Part shown: one piece after another, positions 46,909 through 58,308 of the stretch
How positions within the stretch are numbered: the first letter of the stretch is position 1
Layout of the letters: each line of letters opens with the position of its first letter
NCBI GenBank assembly: GCA_001632435.1
Contig: KV424038.1
Span: forward strand, 30,544 to 94,543
Direction of reading: 5' to 3'
Length of the DNA stretch: 64,000 bases
From: Calocera cornea HHB12733
Taxonomy: Eukaryota > Basidiomycota > Dacrymycetes > Dacrymycetales > Dacrymycetaceae
Position numbers and translations under genes: made by a program
The notes under the pieces: generated by a model
Seen by the model: only the letters and a program-made list of their open reading frames with translations
Databases searched by the model: none
Told to the model about the DNA's origin: nothing

Positions 46909-47352
46909 GACATGTAAACTCTCTGATGCATTGTTAGTTCCTGTGCAGGTTATGTCATACGTTCTCATTTTTGGACTGCCTTCTGTATGTACTACTAGCG
47001 GATCGCGTACCAAATGGGGATGTGTCTCGTCATCGCTCGACATCGGGTCAACTGCTATAACCTCACCCATATCGGGCCGTGATGTAGGTGGGTGGGTGCC
47101 ATCCACCGAAATACTATATATGCGCGACTTGACAGCTACTCCCCGGTATATGCAATCATTTGCACACTATGGTACCCGCACATGGGTATATACCTCGACA
47201 TTCCTATTTAGCCCAACTCGAGTGGCTAACCATCCGCGTCAAGGCACATACTGTAGTACAGGCTCATGGCATGTTTGGCCCAGAAAAGGTGTGTTCACTT
47301 TCCCGTCTCCGGTTATAAGTGATGTTGTCCTTAACTGATATATGCTGAGCAC

Positions 47353-50300
47353 GTGTATGGGTATGACGTTGCGTCATCAGACCCTGTCAGAGTCGTGCTT
47401 TGTCTTGACTGGTTCTTCACCCCGCTGGACCCAGGTGCGTCAGCTAAGTACACCCATTCCATAACGACTGCTCCTAACCCATTTCAGGCGATTTATTCTG
47501 TGTCATTGGTGAATGCGCGGATGGATTGGAACATTCTCCGTCCGTTACAGTCAGGCTGTCTTCAGGGGGCGGGTACATTGTGGTGGAACCGTCTGTTCTC
47601 GTTCCTGTCTCTACCTTGTGCAGCGCGTATCCTTGCAGCCGTAGAGCGCTCTTAGCAGATCTCTACGGTCGCGAACAAGACTCCGTCACCTGGCAGCGCG
47701 CAGTCGGCTTGGCTATACATCGAGTTGTACAGATCCTCATGACTACCGTGGACTCTTCTTTTTCGGATGAACAACTGGATCGGGCACTCTTGGACGCTAT
47801 GGACAGCGCCGACTTGCCTTCTTTCTACAGCCTTCCGGATGAACACGACGAACACTCTACGCAATCGAACGATACATTCGGTGATACTGTCTTCAATGGC
47901 CTGTCTGGCGTGCTTAGTGTACTCCGAAAGTTCGTGTGCGGTCGTTTATACGTGTGTCCGTTATTATCATAATGGACCGTTCTTGGCTTACTGTTCCCAG
48001 GGTGACGAGCTTCATTCCTCCTTCGCGGGGCCGTCCATTCGTCTGCACGCTGTTCATGGCACTGAACTTGACGTCTCTTCGTACTTATGGGGCTTAAGTG
48101 GTGCAGTCGACATGTGTCTGCAGGTCCGATATACATCGCGATCGTCCGATACTCCTGTTACCTGCGTGGTTCCTTTGGAGATCAAGACCGGGAAGCGACT
48201 GGACTCCGTACAGAATCGTGCGCAGACATCGCTCTATGCATTACTTCTTGGGTCACTATATGGTTCAGCCTTTCCTTCATAGATCGATGTCCAGTCACTA
48301 ATACATACCGCAGCTCAGTCCGAGCTATGGGGCTTGCTATATGCTCCCACGGATACAGACCTCTACTATGTAGAAGCACCGACTCAAGATTTACGTGCTT
48401 TGATTGCACTGCGCAATGACATCGTCAAGTACAACTCACGCCTATACTCATCTCCGGCCCGTCTGTCTCGCCCTTCAATCATGCCTGGGGAACGTCAACC
48501 ATTTCCAGTGTTGAATGATTCGCATATCTGCGGCACCTGTTCAGACGCGGCCGTCTGCGTTCAACACACATTCGTAGGTACCATGTCATCCTGTTTTCGC
48601 AGTTATACCTCATGCATCCCGTCAGGTTATGGATCGTGTCCACGCCGAATCAGACACACTAGCTGACATCACCAATAACCGACGTCTGCGTCTCGATCCA
48701 GCCGATGAACACCAGTTGGAGGCTTTACTACAGTCAATCAACTTCGAAGAGCAAGCGACTTGCGAACCCGTCAGAAGGAGCGTAGCGAGTATCGCCCACG
48801 TGCATCTGCATCTTTCAAGCGAGTGTCCCTGCACCGTGCACGAGCCCTTACCTGCCTTGCCTTGCCCCGTCACTTGGTATTGCATCGACAATGGTCTGTC
48901 GCGGTACCCGTCTTGGCTTTCCGTTCCATTGGTCTTGGGCACACCCGTCGATATCATTCAATGCGGCGGATCAAGGACCATGCGTGGTGCCATCCGTTAT
49001 GTCACCGATCATCTGGTAGCGGTCCAATCCCAGGGTGGTCTGGATCTACTCCCTACGACCGTTTACCCTGTCTCTGACATTGGGGGGTTATTCATGTACC
49101 CATCGGAACCTCGAGGCAGTTATCGTCGACTCAAACATGGTGTGCTCCGACTCTTGGATAATGACGAGTTGAGCGTGCGCATTCGACACCTCGTCCTTTT
49201 ACATACCAGGCCTGCCTTCGATCGGATACTGCCTAAGATAAGTGCTGCACACGCACGACTTAACGTGGATCAGCGATCAGCACTCGATATCGCACTATCT
49301 GCTCGGCACTACGCGTTGATTCGAGGACGACCTGGCACCGGTAAGACGACTGTTGTATGTCATCTTGTCAAGGAGCTCCTCGCAAGAGGCAGGAGTGTGC
49401 TTGTCACCTGTCTTTCTCGCATGGCTCTCAATAACATCATCGACCGCGTTCGGGTCGAAGGGATTTGCACCGTTGACTTGGCAACTCTTCAGGCTGTATG
49501 TGCTGCTATTGGGTATAGCATTGAATCGCACTGAATGATCTTATAGGAGACGCCTGACCGTGCTCGGCTTTCTTTTCAAGTCAGAACAACCGACATGCCA
49601 AGTGCGGTTTATTTTACCACAATATCTTCAGCATACCGGTAACTACTCTCTATCGCTCTCTTCTCTACATGTCCTAACTCTTCTTGAGTGCTAGACATCA
49701 TGTTTCCGTATTTGACTACGCCATTGTTGATGAGGCCAGCCAGGTGCCTCTGCCTGCCATTATACCTATATTGCGCGCTTGTAATGTACTCATCATGGTT
49801 GGTGACGAGCAACAGCTTGCACCAACGGTACGTGCAAATTAGTTGTCTGGCCGATCACTTAATATTTTCTTTTAGGTACGAAGCGAGAAATCCCGGGAGC
49901 TGGGACTTGATCGCTCCTTATTCCATCGCCTTGCCTCCCAGTATCCTGAAAGCTGCGCTCCTCTTAACGCCCAGTATCGCATGAATGACGCTATACTGCT
50001 CTTGCTCAACAATCTGTTCTACGATAATGCACTGACAACCGCTTCGCCTGACGTCGGCACTCGTCTGTACACGAGCGCCTTGCCTTCGGCAGTTCCAACA
50101 GTCCTCGAAAGGACGTCTCAGTCGAGAAGCGGCTGGCTAGATGCCGTGTTATCTCCTACGTGAGTGAATCTCCAGAGGCAGACTCGCGGTTCGATGGTTA
50201 CACTTTCATAGACGTCCTGTCGTATTCGTTGATACACACGCCTTGTCTGCACTCGATCAATCCAGAGCGCACCCACTACAAAGCAATATTGAGGCTCTTC

Positions 50301-50789
50301 TTGCTGTAGAGGTATCTGGCTCAATCCGAGACTTGCCCCGACCCGCTGCTAATCTCGTCCATTCCCCTACAGGCTCTTCGCGCCTTCCTGTCTCTTGGAT
50401 TGCCCTTGGCGGACATCGCAATCTTGACACCGTACAAGATCCAAGCTGCCAATATCCTTGCGCAGGAAGGCGTTCCCCGTTCTGCCACCGTCCTTACTAT
50501 CGACAGCAGTCAGGGCCAAGAACGGGAGGTGATAATTGCCACCTTGGTATATGACCAGGCGGTGTATCCGGGCGCGGTACGGACACGACCTTGTTCACCC
50601 ATTGCTACGCTCATTTCACATCAGGGAAATACTGTCTTTGGGGACTCTCGTCGTATCAACGTACTATTGTCGCGTGCGAGGTCAAAGCTTGTTCTGATTG
50701 GGGATATGCCTACCTTTCAGTCACTCCCTACCACAAACGTCTTGATGCATCTCCTATCCTCGTACGACAATATAATTGCAGCCGTCTGA
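47353..50789 (+). CDS. Dna2-like nuclease-helicase (start unresolved)
   Basis: Related to eukaryotic Dna2, which cuts 5' flaps and resects DNA ends. About ten exons are recognisable; more exons probably lie between 46.93 and 47.35 kb. In order: LCLDWFFTPLDPG joined to DLFCVIGEC (OB-like lead), the first Fe-S Cys in YPCSRRALLADLYG (about 47630), nuclease His in GLAIHR, Asp in GLSGAVDM, the E-x-K in PLEIKTGKR (about 48175), and QTSLY. The other three Fe-S cysteines are in ICGTCSDAAVC (about 48527-48558). The SF1B helicase has IRGRPGTGKTTVV (49321-49359), AIVDEASQVPLP, MVGDEQQLAPT, NAQYRMND, IDSSQGQE and NVLLSRARSK. All hallmark residues of both activities remain. Being inside an accessory island next to a Helitron, it is probably not the essential DNA2 gene. 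Confidence 0.8.
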
Positions 50790-51498
50790 ACGGTTCCGTT
50801 CAGATACTAGCAACTATTTCTGACAGTGCATGCCAATCGACGGCGCTAGCTTTAGTTGATTCGGACGGCCTTTCGGCCTTATCTGGCGATGCCCGCGTTC
50901 CGCATTGAGCACTTACTCCGCACCGGGCATACCTCGTTAGGAAATTTCCCGTCCATCCGGAATCAAAATGTCCGGAAATTTCCTGTGGAATATGTCACAT
51001 CCTCGCAGCAGCGGACGTATTCTGCGGGAAATTTACCGCAAGCGACTAAGTGGCGTTGGCTCCTCAAGGAGCTACTAACCATCTGCAAGTTCCCGCAAGT
51101 GCACTTCATTGGCCTCACCACTGCATATGCTCGTCCCACCCGAACATTAAACATGTCATTTCATGTAATGGTCTCCTCCGTCTACGCGCTGGCATCGCCG
51201 CCTCTTGCTCTTCTACTGATCGCCCATTGACGCACACGCCCCACGGCCCTACTTCGCCATGGACGAAGCTGGAGAGCTACCGGGTACACAGTATGTACCG
51301 TCAACTTTGCTCTAGGGCTTTTGCGTGACATCTTCGAATCATTCAGTACTGTGCGCTACATTCCTGGCTGTAGATGCAGTCATTGTACATATGTGCATCA
51401 GACCAAACAAGCGAATGTGCGTCGTTCTGTCGCTCTGTCTCGTACACCGTCTAATCCGTCATCATCCCTGTGCAGTCCAGTACACAATACACCTACGA
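50790..51498. other. Spacer after the Dna2-like gene
   Basis: No gene is supported. It contains three copies of the island motif within 101 bp (next entry), upstream of the hypothetical gene at 51499. Confidence 0.45.
50939..51039. promoter_or_regulatory. Cluster of three GAAATTT island motifs
   Basis: AGGAAATTTCCCG (50939-50951), TCCGGAAATTTCCTG (50971-50985) and GCGGGAAATTTACCGC (51024-51039). They are 32 and 53 bp apart start to start. The clustering about 0.5 kb upstream of a gene fits a regulatory role; no factor is known to me. Confidence 0.5.
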
Positions 51499-52537
51499 TG
51501 CCAGACTTTTTCATCCTTTCAGTCTCCAAAGCACACGCATCCGGGTCATCCTCAGTACAGTAAGCCCACCGTGTGGTCCAGTCAGAGCGCTGTTGGAATT
51601 CGACGTGTGGGTATGGGACCTTCGCTCTCTGTACACGTCCTTGCCAGACCAGTATCAGTCTACGGTCGACATTCCGTTCGTCCAGTTCCGCTGCGTTGAC
51701 CTCGACCAGTATATGAAGGACAATATGGCACGCATTTTCATCAAGTTCCTCGCATGGGACGAGCTCGCGACGTTCCTCGACCGATGCGGCATATACGAAC
51801 CAGATGCGCCTCGTCGCGAATCGACGATCAGGCTCCACTCTGAAGCGCTCGGTCGTTCTGTATGCAACTGTCCGTACACGAGCGCGTGCGTACTGCTTGT
51901 CTATCTACCCCTGTCCTTCTGTTCTTATCCTTCTGTTGCGTACATCAATTATAGCATCGTTGCTCTCATTAGACGAGACGGTTGTCCAATCCATCTCAAG
52001 GATCAATGGGCATTGCGACACCTCGAACAACCGGTCAGTCTGAGCCCTTATCTGTTTCATGTGCATGACATGCTGATATCCGTCCTCTAGACGCTGCCTA
52101 GTCAGCACCCTGACACCGGGATGCGTCCAATCCTCTGCGTCCTCATCAAAAGTGACAACACGACATGTCTCACACTTGCTTGGTTCAAACGGATCTCGTT
52201 CGCATCCCGACGCCGACTTTATTTGCTACGCCATGAGACTGCGCTATGGTTCGGTGATGAACTCGTCAAGTGGTATGCTTGTCCCGACAAGTGCGGCTCG
52301 CGCCATGAACTGTACATAACAACGCAGCCCTGCCCCTCAACAATCGTCGCTCTTGCACCTCGCTTGGTACTACACACGAAGCCAGTGCCGGGAACCTCTG
52401 GCCACCGACGGGGACTGGTACAGGCGACATCAGACACGTTGCAAGTGGTGGATACGGTGATGCGACACCTCTGGTACACCGATACTTACCGTGCTGGCAC
52501 ACGCGACTTCGCTCTTAAGAGCAGCCCAAGCCCTTAG
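51499..52537 (+). CDS. Hypothetical protein, multi-exon
   Basis: Unknown family. The start MPDFFILSVSKAHASGSSS (51499) is followed by an intron with a GTACAG donor. The next exon (about 51578-51870) is well-formed coding sequence: FDVWVWDLRSLYTSLPDQY, VDLDQYMKDNMARIFIKFL, ELATFLDRCGIYEPDAP. A further exon from about 51975 runs to the stop at 52537 after an intron near 52035-52091 (KDQWALRHLEQP then TLPSQHPDTGMRPILCV, then RRRLYLLRHETALWFGDEL). Cysteines in YACPDKCGS might bind metal. Exon boundaries between 51860 and 51975 are not settled. Confidence 0.5.
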
Positions 52538-52670
52538 CTCATGTGACAGAATAACGTATGTACATAATGCAATCCGACTTTATATTCTGCCATCGCTGTG
52601 CTGGTGTGTATCCCAACGGCCATACTTGCATAGGACTACATCACCCGCGTCCATGTTACCTCTGCCCTGC

Positions 52671-53722
52671 CTACACGCTTCGTGCCATTTCACTCCGCGC
52701 AGTTATGGCTCTCACCCCGAGAACCGCTGCCACCTCGTCGTCTGTCATGAACTTCCAATAAAGTGGCAGTCCGAAGCGAGCTTGATTGTTCTGATCGTCG
52801 GAGTTGTGATCAATCTCGTTGGGAAGACGTGTCCAGTCCATCCAAAGAAAAGATACTCTGTCGCCGACGCTCCCCCACTGTTCCAAGGCGAGCAGGCCAT
52901 GTACGATAGGCGTCACGATATCGGCAAACACGTCTTCATCTACAACTTGCATCCCTTCTACCGGATATACCAGACCACAGGGTAGGAGATGTCTGTTCCG
53001 CGTTGATAATTTGTACTTGGGAAGAGCTGTCAAGTGTCCATCAGCGCCTCGGAAGCCAATCTGGTTCCTCATAATTAGATATATGCTCCGCGCGTGTAAC
53101 TGGTGAGCTCACAGTCATGTCTTGTCCCTTTCGGCATATGAACAACTCGCTATGGTTAAATCTGTTCACCGTACGGTATATGAAGTACGCGCGATCCAGG
53201 TCGAAACATGCGATAGCCGCTGACGGATTAACATGATAGAGGTGTGTCGCGATGGCATCGGCACTACTGACGATCTCCTGATTGTAGGTATAGCCTCGAC
53301 GGAGGGTTGATAGGTCCAGAATCCGAGGGGCACCGGCCACATCACTTAGCGGGAATGCATCAACCCCTACATAAATTACCTTCACAGTCGATCAGACGAC
53401 ATTCATGCAACACATCCTGCTTGCTCACCGTTGAATATTCCTCCTCGCTCGCCGTACTACTAACGACCTCCGTCCAGCTGGACTGCAAATAATCCGTAGT
53501 TATCATACCATCCGGTCCTGTTTCGTCGTGGAACACCATCAGCGTACCATCCCACAACGTGTTGTATTTCTTGCCTTCCATGCCCACTTCCGTGACTGGT
53601 AACTGGTACGTATATCTTGGTTGGTATGCAATTGCTGCTCCGTCCATCCGGAAGAGTCGTCGCTCCCAACGTTCCAGACTGCGAGTCTGTCGTAGTACTG
53701 TCTTATAATCAGCTCGTACCAA
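52671..53722 (-). CDS. Hypothetical protein, multi-exon
   Basis: Unknown family; the arrangement resembles uncharacterised proteins common in Agaricomycete accessory regions. Three coding blocks are clear on the minus strand: about 53390-53722 (ADYKTVLRQTRSLERWERRL, FRMDGAAIAYQPRYTYQLP), about 53100-53355 (GAPRILDLSTLRRGYTYNQE, DLDRAYFIYRTVNRFNHSEL) and 52671-53072 (LSTRNRHLLPCGLVYPVEGM, RARFGLPLYWKF-like end). The first block probably begins in an upstream exon, since no in-frame ATG opens it. It converges on the gene at 51499-52537, with about 130 bp between stops. Confidence 0.5.
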
Positions 53723-54582
53723 GTCTGTATTGTCCGCTATTTAACTTACCCACAAGCAGTTACCGTCCGTGGAGGGAGCGGGTTCTACAACCGCCAAGCG
53801 GCTATCTTCCCCAGCCGCCTTTTATCGGCGATCGCTCAGTTGATTTCACCGACCGCTTTCCCTACCTGTCGTCACTGTCTTGGAGCTGTCGGGACAGAGA
53901 CTCCGCACGGATCCGAATCGCCGCAACCCTTAGTTATGCACTACTTTTTCCTCAACTCTATTGTTACACATCGTTATTAAGGCATGAAACATTATTGCAT
54001 CCGTGTCGAGACAGTCCTTCTGTCGCACTTGTCACATGTAGTTGGCACGTTCACAAGCTCTTATCCGGCACACATGGCCCGTCAGCTCTACACCATTATG
54101 CCACTACCCTCCGCACTGGCTCAGTACGGACCATTACTTTATCTCTCTGTAACAAGTCGAAAACATCCATAGATACTACTTCACGTATTATCAACAACAA
54201 TATCGGCCCTGGCCCATACGATTATAGTATTAACTGTCATTAGTAGGCTCGACGCGGATTCTCTATCGTTGCCTGTGCTAATTATGCATCCTGCAATCAC
54301 TCTGTACTGTAGAATATTCCACGTACGATCTTCCGTATAAACGTGTCACATTCCCCAGCCAAGGCTCATGCACTTCCAGTTATCTTCCATGGGAAATTTC
54401 CCGACCCGTTAATTTCCGGTTGCCTGCTTCTGTCTATATACTTCCGCTTCAGGGTTCTTGACGCGTCGCCGTACCAGTGCCCTTGCGGTATGTACCTCCC
54501 TTACGCGAGTACGTGACGGAGCTGGACTACTGTACGCTTCTGCTCCCATTGTCTCTTCTCTCTGTTATACCCAACGCACAGT
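53723..54582. other. Spacer upstream of the first F-box/LRR gene
   Basis: No confident gene. The part next to 53760-53800 on the minus strand reads EDSRLAVVEPAPSTDG and may be a first exon of the gene at 52671-53722, but the phase did not fit. Two island motifs lie at 54391-54420. Confidence 0.4.
54391..54420. promoter_or_regulatory. Paired island motifs upstream of F-box/LRR gene
   Basis: GGGAAATTTCCCG (54391-54403), containing a perfect 12-bp palindrome, and CCCGTTAATTTCCGGT (54405-54420), separated by one base. They lie about 165 bp upstream of the predicted start at 54583, a plausible promoter position. Confidence 0.55.
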
Positions 54583-56148
54583 ATGACGAGATCCTTACCT
54601 GGGCTTCTATATTTGCTGTCTTTCAGTCCTGTACGCTATACACTGTTGGAGGCCATCGAAGAACATGGATCGCATACGGCGATAGAGGCGCTAGCCGGTA
54701 GCAGCAAAACCGCATATATGCTCGCCGCTGGACGTTCCTGGACGGTTCTCACTGAACATCGCCTCGAATACCTCGCTTCGAATCAGACCCGCTGGAGAAC
54801 TTATACTCTGATTCCACGCGGTCGAGATTTCGTAACGGTACATCCCAGTCTCTCTCCTCTCCACGTTAGTCCACTTAATCGTTTGTAGTGGAACAGTCTG
54901 GTCCGCGAATACTGTGCCCGCTTGCCGGACATCCGACTCTGTTTCCAAACTGCTTCCCTTTTCGACGAGACGTCGTTCCACTACCATCGTCTCCTGGTCA
55001 TCCTCGGTCCACAACCCTTTCGAGCCTTGCGATCTGTGGACTTTACCGCTCACGTACCCACCAATTTGGTGGTGCTCGCGAATCTCGTGCACGTTGCGCG
55101 ACCGGCTATCATTACTGCCACCGTAGTCCCGGACTACGCAGGTACTGAAGACTGGACTCCGGCGATCTCTCAGGTCATGCAAAGCATCGCCTCTACCGCG
55201 GACACCATCCAAGAAATTCATCTCGACGGCTTCGCTCCATTGTCTCCCGTGTATGCTAATGAACTGCGCTCATGCATCCAGTCTCTGCCGCAGCTAATGC
55301 AGTTGACGCTGGACAGCCGAATACTTGTCAGCGGTGTACTGGACGCGCTTTCACGGTGCGATACGCTGCAAGTACTTGTCGTTCGCGGAGGCGGCCCGTT
55401 CCATCCCGTCCCGCGCCTCGCCATATCTGAAGCTATCGCTCAACGTCGTTTCCCCCGTCTGTACAATCTGCAAGTTGAGGGTTGCGACTTGATGATGTCT
55501 CTGTCGATCTTGCACGCCTTTCCTGTCAAACTAATCTCTCTCTCATTCACGTGCCGAATCTCAGTCCAAGGCAGTTACGCGCTCGGTCATCTGGCGGACC
55601 GTATCGTGCACCACCAGCCCGCTCTGCAACATCTCCAAGTATCCCTATCCCTCAACAATGCATTCGACTCTGTGCCTGTCTCATGGACAAGTTTCCAGCC
55701 CTTGCATGGATGCATGCACATACGTTCGCTCACCATCACTACTCCCGCCAATTCTCTGGCAGACATCACTAATGCTGGTATCTCGTTCTTAGCTCTATCC
55801 CTCACCAAGCTTGAGCTGTTTGAATGCCACTGGTCGGGGTCTAGTTCCGCCTCCTGCCTTACTATGGATGCTATCTATGAACTGCTCAGTTACTGCACTC
55901 AACTGTATAGCATCGCAATTGGACGAATGGACCTTATACGACACGCCGCTCCGAGGAAGACCATACCTCGCCGTCATCCTGTACGCATCTCATTCGCGCA
56001 CGTGAAATATCTCGGCATACTCCACACGGCCGGACTGCTCCAGTTTGCACCGCTCGACCTTATCTCGTTCCAATCGACAGACCATACCTGCAACGCCCAC
56101 CTCACTTCGGCTTCTCAATATGCCCTCGCGGCTCAGCAACACTGGTAA
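54583..56148 (+). CDS. F-box/leucine-rich-repeat protein A
   Basis: Exons 54583-54837 and 54889-56148 join in phase to 504 residues. The N-terminal 70 residues look like an F-box (LLEAIEEHGSHTAIEALAGS then AYMLAAGRSWTVL). Exon 2 carries irregular leucine-rich repeats: ALRSVDFTAHVPTNLVVLAN, IQEIHLDGFAPLSP, QLMQLTLDSRILVSGVLDAL, TLQVLVVRGGGP, LYNLQVEGCDLM, LISLSFTCRI, LTKLELFECHW. An SCF substrate-adaptor role is expected from the family, with unknown target. It converges with a second F-box/LRR gene of the same predicted length. Two segments of exon 2 are duplicated in swapped order in the mosaic at 30.1 kb. Confidence 0.68.
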
Positions 56149-56204
56149 TTATCACGCTCTATCTGATACCTCTATAGCCGGAAACCTTCCTTTATTATGA
56201 TACC

Positions 56205-56399
56205 ATGCCTGTACAGCTTATTACAATCCATCATGTTGTACCATACCTACCTGAGCTTATGTTCCCGATCCATGTACTCGGGCTCCTTTCGAGGCTGGAC
56301 GCCGTTGAAGCGTATGACGTCTCGACGTGCTTCCCCTCGTATCATGCCCTGTCGTCACACTGTTCCACTTCCGTCCATCAACCCACGCCAGTCAGTTAA
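56205..56399 (+). pseudogene. Short F-box-like remnant
   Basis: A 64-codon frame reading PYLPELMFPIHVLGLLSRLD then AVEAYDVSTCFPSYHALSSH looks like an isolated F-box but stops with no repeat domain. It sits between the convergent stops of the two F-box/LRR genes and overlaps the 3' end of the minus-strand one. It may be a leftover of a third family member, or chance. Confidence 0.3.
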
Positions 56400-57927
56400 C
56401 GCCCGGATTTTCTTCAACATCTTGACCACTCTAGCCCATCCGTGTCGATTCTTCGGATTATCAGCTCGGATGCGTACTTGACGGAGAAGGAAGTGAAGAG
56501 TTCGCGCCGCGGCTTCCTCGTCATCATAAACTGCGTGATGTAGCACTAAGTCAACCAGACCGTGAGCCGGGAGTGGTCCATCGGGGCAACGATCCACAGT
56601 GACAGTAGTGAGATATACATGTCGGAGACCGACTGCTTGAGCCGCAAGACAACAGAGCCCTGTGAGGCTGATCGCTCTTGGATGTGCGAGTCCGTACATG
56701 CCATTGTTGCTGAATACACTATCGTCTTGTAGCCAACGAAGCTCGAACGAGATTAGGCTCGGCCAATTCGCACCCGCCCACTTGCAGCTCTCGTCGTCCA
56801 CGACGAATCGACTCTTTACTTCATATCGGAACATGTACTCTTCTAGTCCGGTACATGCACTTAACGCGTGTAGATCGGTGAACTTCAGCGAAACGTCAGG
56901 GCCTTGCACTTCAGACGCAATCGTCCAATGTAGTTTTCGAAGGCGCGTAAATCGGGTGCCGATTCCAGCACATATCGACCTAGCCAACGCTGCGAGGGTT
57001 ACACCACTTGAAACAGTCATCGTCAACTGTTCAATCCACACCGGTAGTACGTTCACCGCTTTCAGAGCTCGGCTTATCTCGCAAGTAATCTTGACTATTC
57101 GCAGCGCGAGGAAGTTATACTGCGCGACGGCGACACCGACTACGTCCAACACACCGTCCATATTGACCACTTCCGTAATGTCGATTTCTTTCAGGTCTAG
57201 CAACACAGACAGGTGCTGCACAATCTTCGCGTTCAGCATCACATCCTTCAATCCGACGACAGCAAGTCTAGGCAGCTGCATGATGGTCGTCTGGATTCGT
57301 CTAGCGATTTCCGTCGTCCATGGGATGTCGCCATACAGCCGCAGTATTCGAAGGTGTCGAGAAGAGTCTCGTAGCAGGTCTCGCAACGTAATCATGCCGA
57401 TCTCCCAATCGTTAGGTTCCTCCAGCGAGCTGAATCGCACTTCGAGATTCTGTATTGACACCGGCAACACCACGCTGATGTATGCGAGGTCTGCTACTCG
57501 ACATACCGATACCGTAGCAGTTCGCAACGTGCAAAACAATTCCTTGAAGGTGCCCGCCCGTTCCAGAACTTCGACAGCCTCTACGAATGCGTTCGACCGG
57601 GCTGAATCTTGCATATCGATCGTTAGCGTCCGTACTTCATGCGCCAGTTCCCGAACCCTCTGTATATGCACTCGTCAGCACACTATGTTTACGGTTAATT
57701 TACTGTAGGGTGCGCACCTCGGCAGCCGTCACATCCTCTATAATAACATTCTCGACCATTATAGCTCGCAGCGCCTGCATCCCTCGATCGTTCGTACTTC
57801 TCCATACCGACGTCTTCACGATAGAGCGAAACCGACGCGACGCTAAAGCAACAGAGCGTAGACTCTCCGCGGCCTCTATCTCGTCGAATATAGCTAGTAG
57901 CACCTCAGTCGCAAGCGATGGTATCAT
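56355..57927 (-). CDS. F-box/leucine-rich-repeat protein B
   Basis: Exons on the minus strand 57718-57927 and 56355-57659 join in phase to 504 residues. The start at 57927 opens straight into an F-box (MIPSLATEVLLAIFDEIEAA then SLRSVALASRRFRSIVKTSV). The rest has leucine-rich repeats: HEVRTLTIDMQDSAR, SIQNLEVRFSSLEEP, HLRILRLYGDIPWTTEIARR, LAVVGLKDVMLNAKIVQHL, LKEIDITEVVNMDGVLDV, LRKLHWTIASEV. The single intron lies at a comparable place to that of gene A. An island motif (57691-57705) lies inside this intron. The gene is divergent from the RanBP3-type gene, marking the right edge of the island. Confidence 0.75.
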
Positions 57928-58308
57928 TGAGCTTAGACTCGTATAAATTTTCCTTTTCAGGTGTGCCTGGACGTTCCTGAAAGGATCGGTACCGTCGTCG
58001 GCGATGGGCAAGAGACGCGCCGCGTATCGCCCGGCCCCAGTTAATTATCGACAGGCCTATTTGCTCCCGGCAAGTACTCTCCGATTCCATTTGAAGCCGC
58101 TATTCATCCGTCGCGTTCATCCCAAGGTCACAGGTCTGCCCGGAGGGCCTTACCCTATGCCTCATTGCAGGCGTGAGTCCGGACACAGCCGCCCATTCCC
58201 CCATCCGCTTCCGGTGACCGTGTCGCATATCGCAAGGCCCCTGCCCCAACCCACGTCGGACCGACACCTCACCTATCTGCATATCCCTATCCCGCCGCCG
58301 GACAGGAG
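57928..58308. promoter_or_regulatory. Divergent spacer, F-box/LRR B and RanBP3-type gene
   Basis: A 381-bp gap between divergent starts; the right boundary of the accessory island should lie here or just to its left. No terminal repeat or target-site duplication matching the left edge was found by eye. Confidence 0.4.

Noticed and set aside
53617..54243. Plus-strand 208-codon frame
   Set aside because: It overlaps the minus-strand hypothetical gene at its start, and shows no domain, repeat or splice support beyond chance openness.
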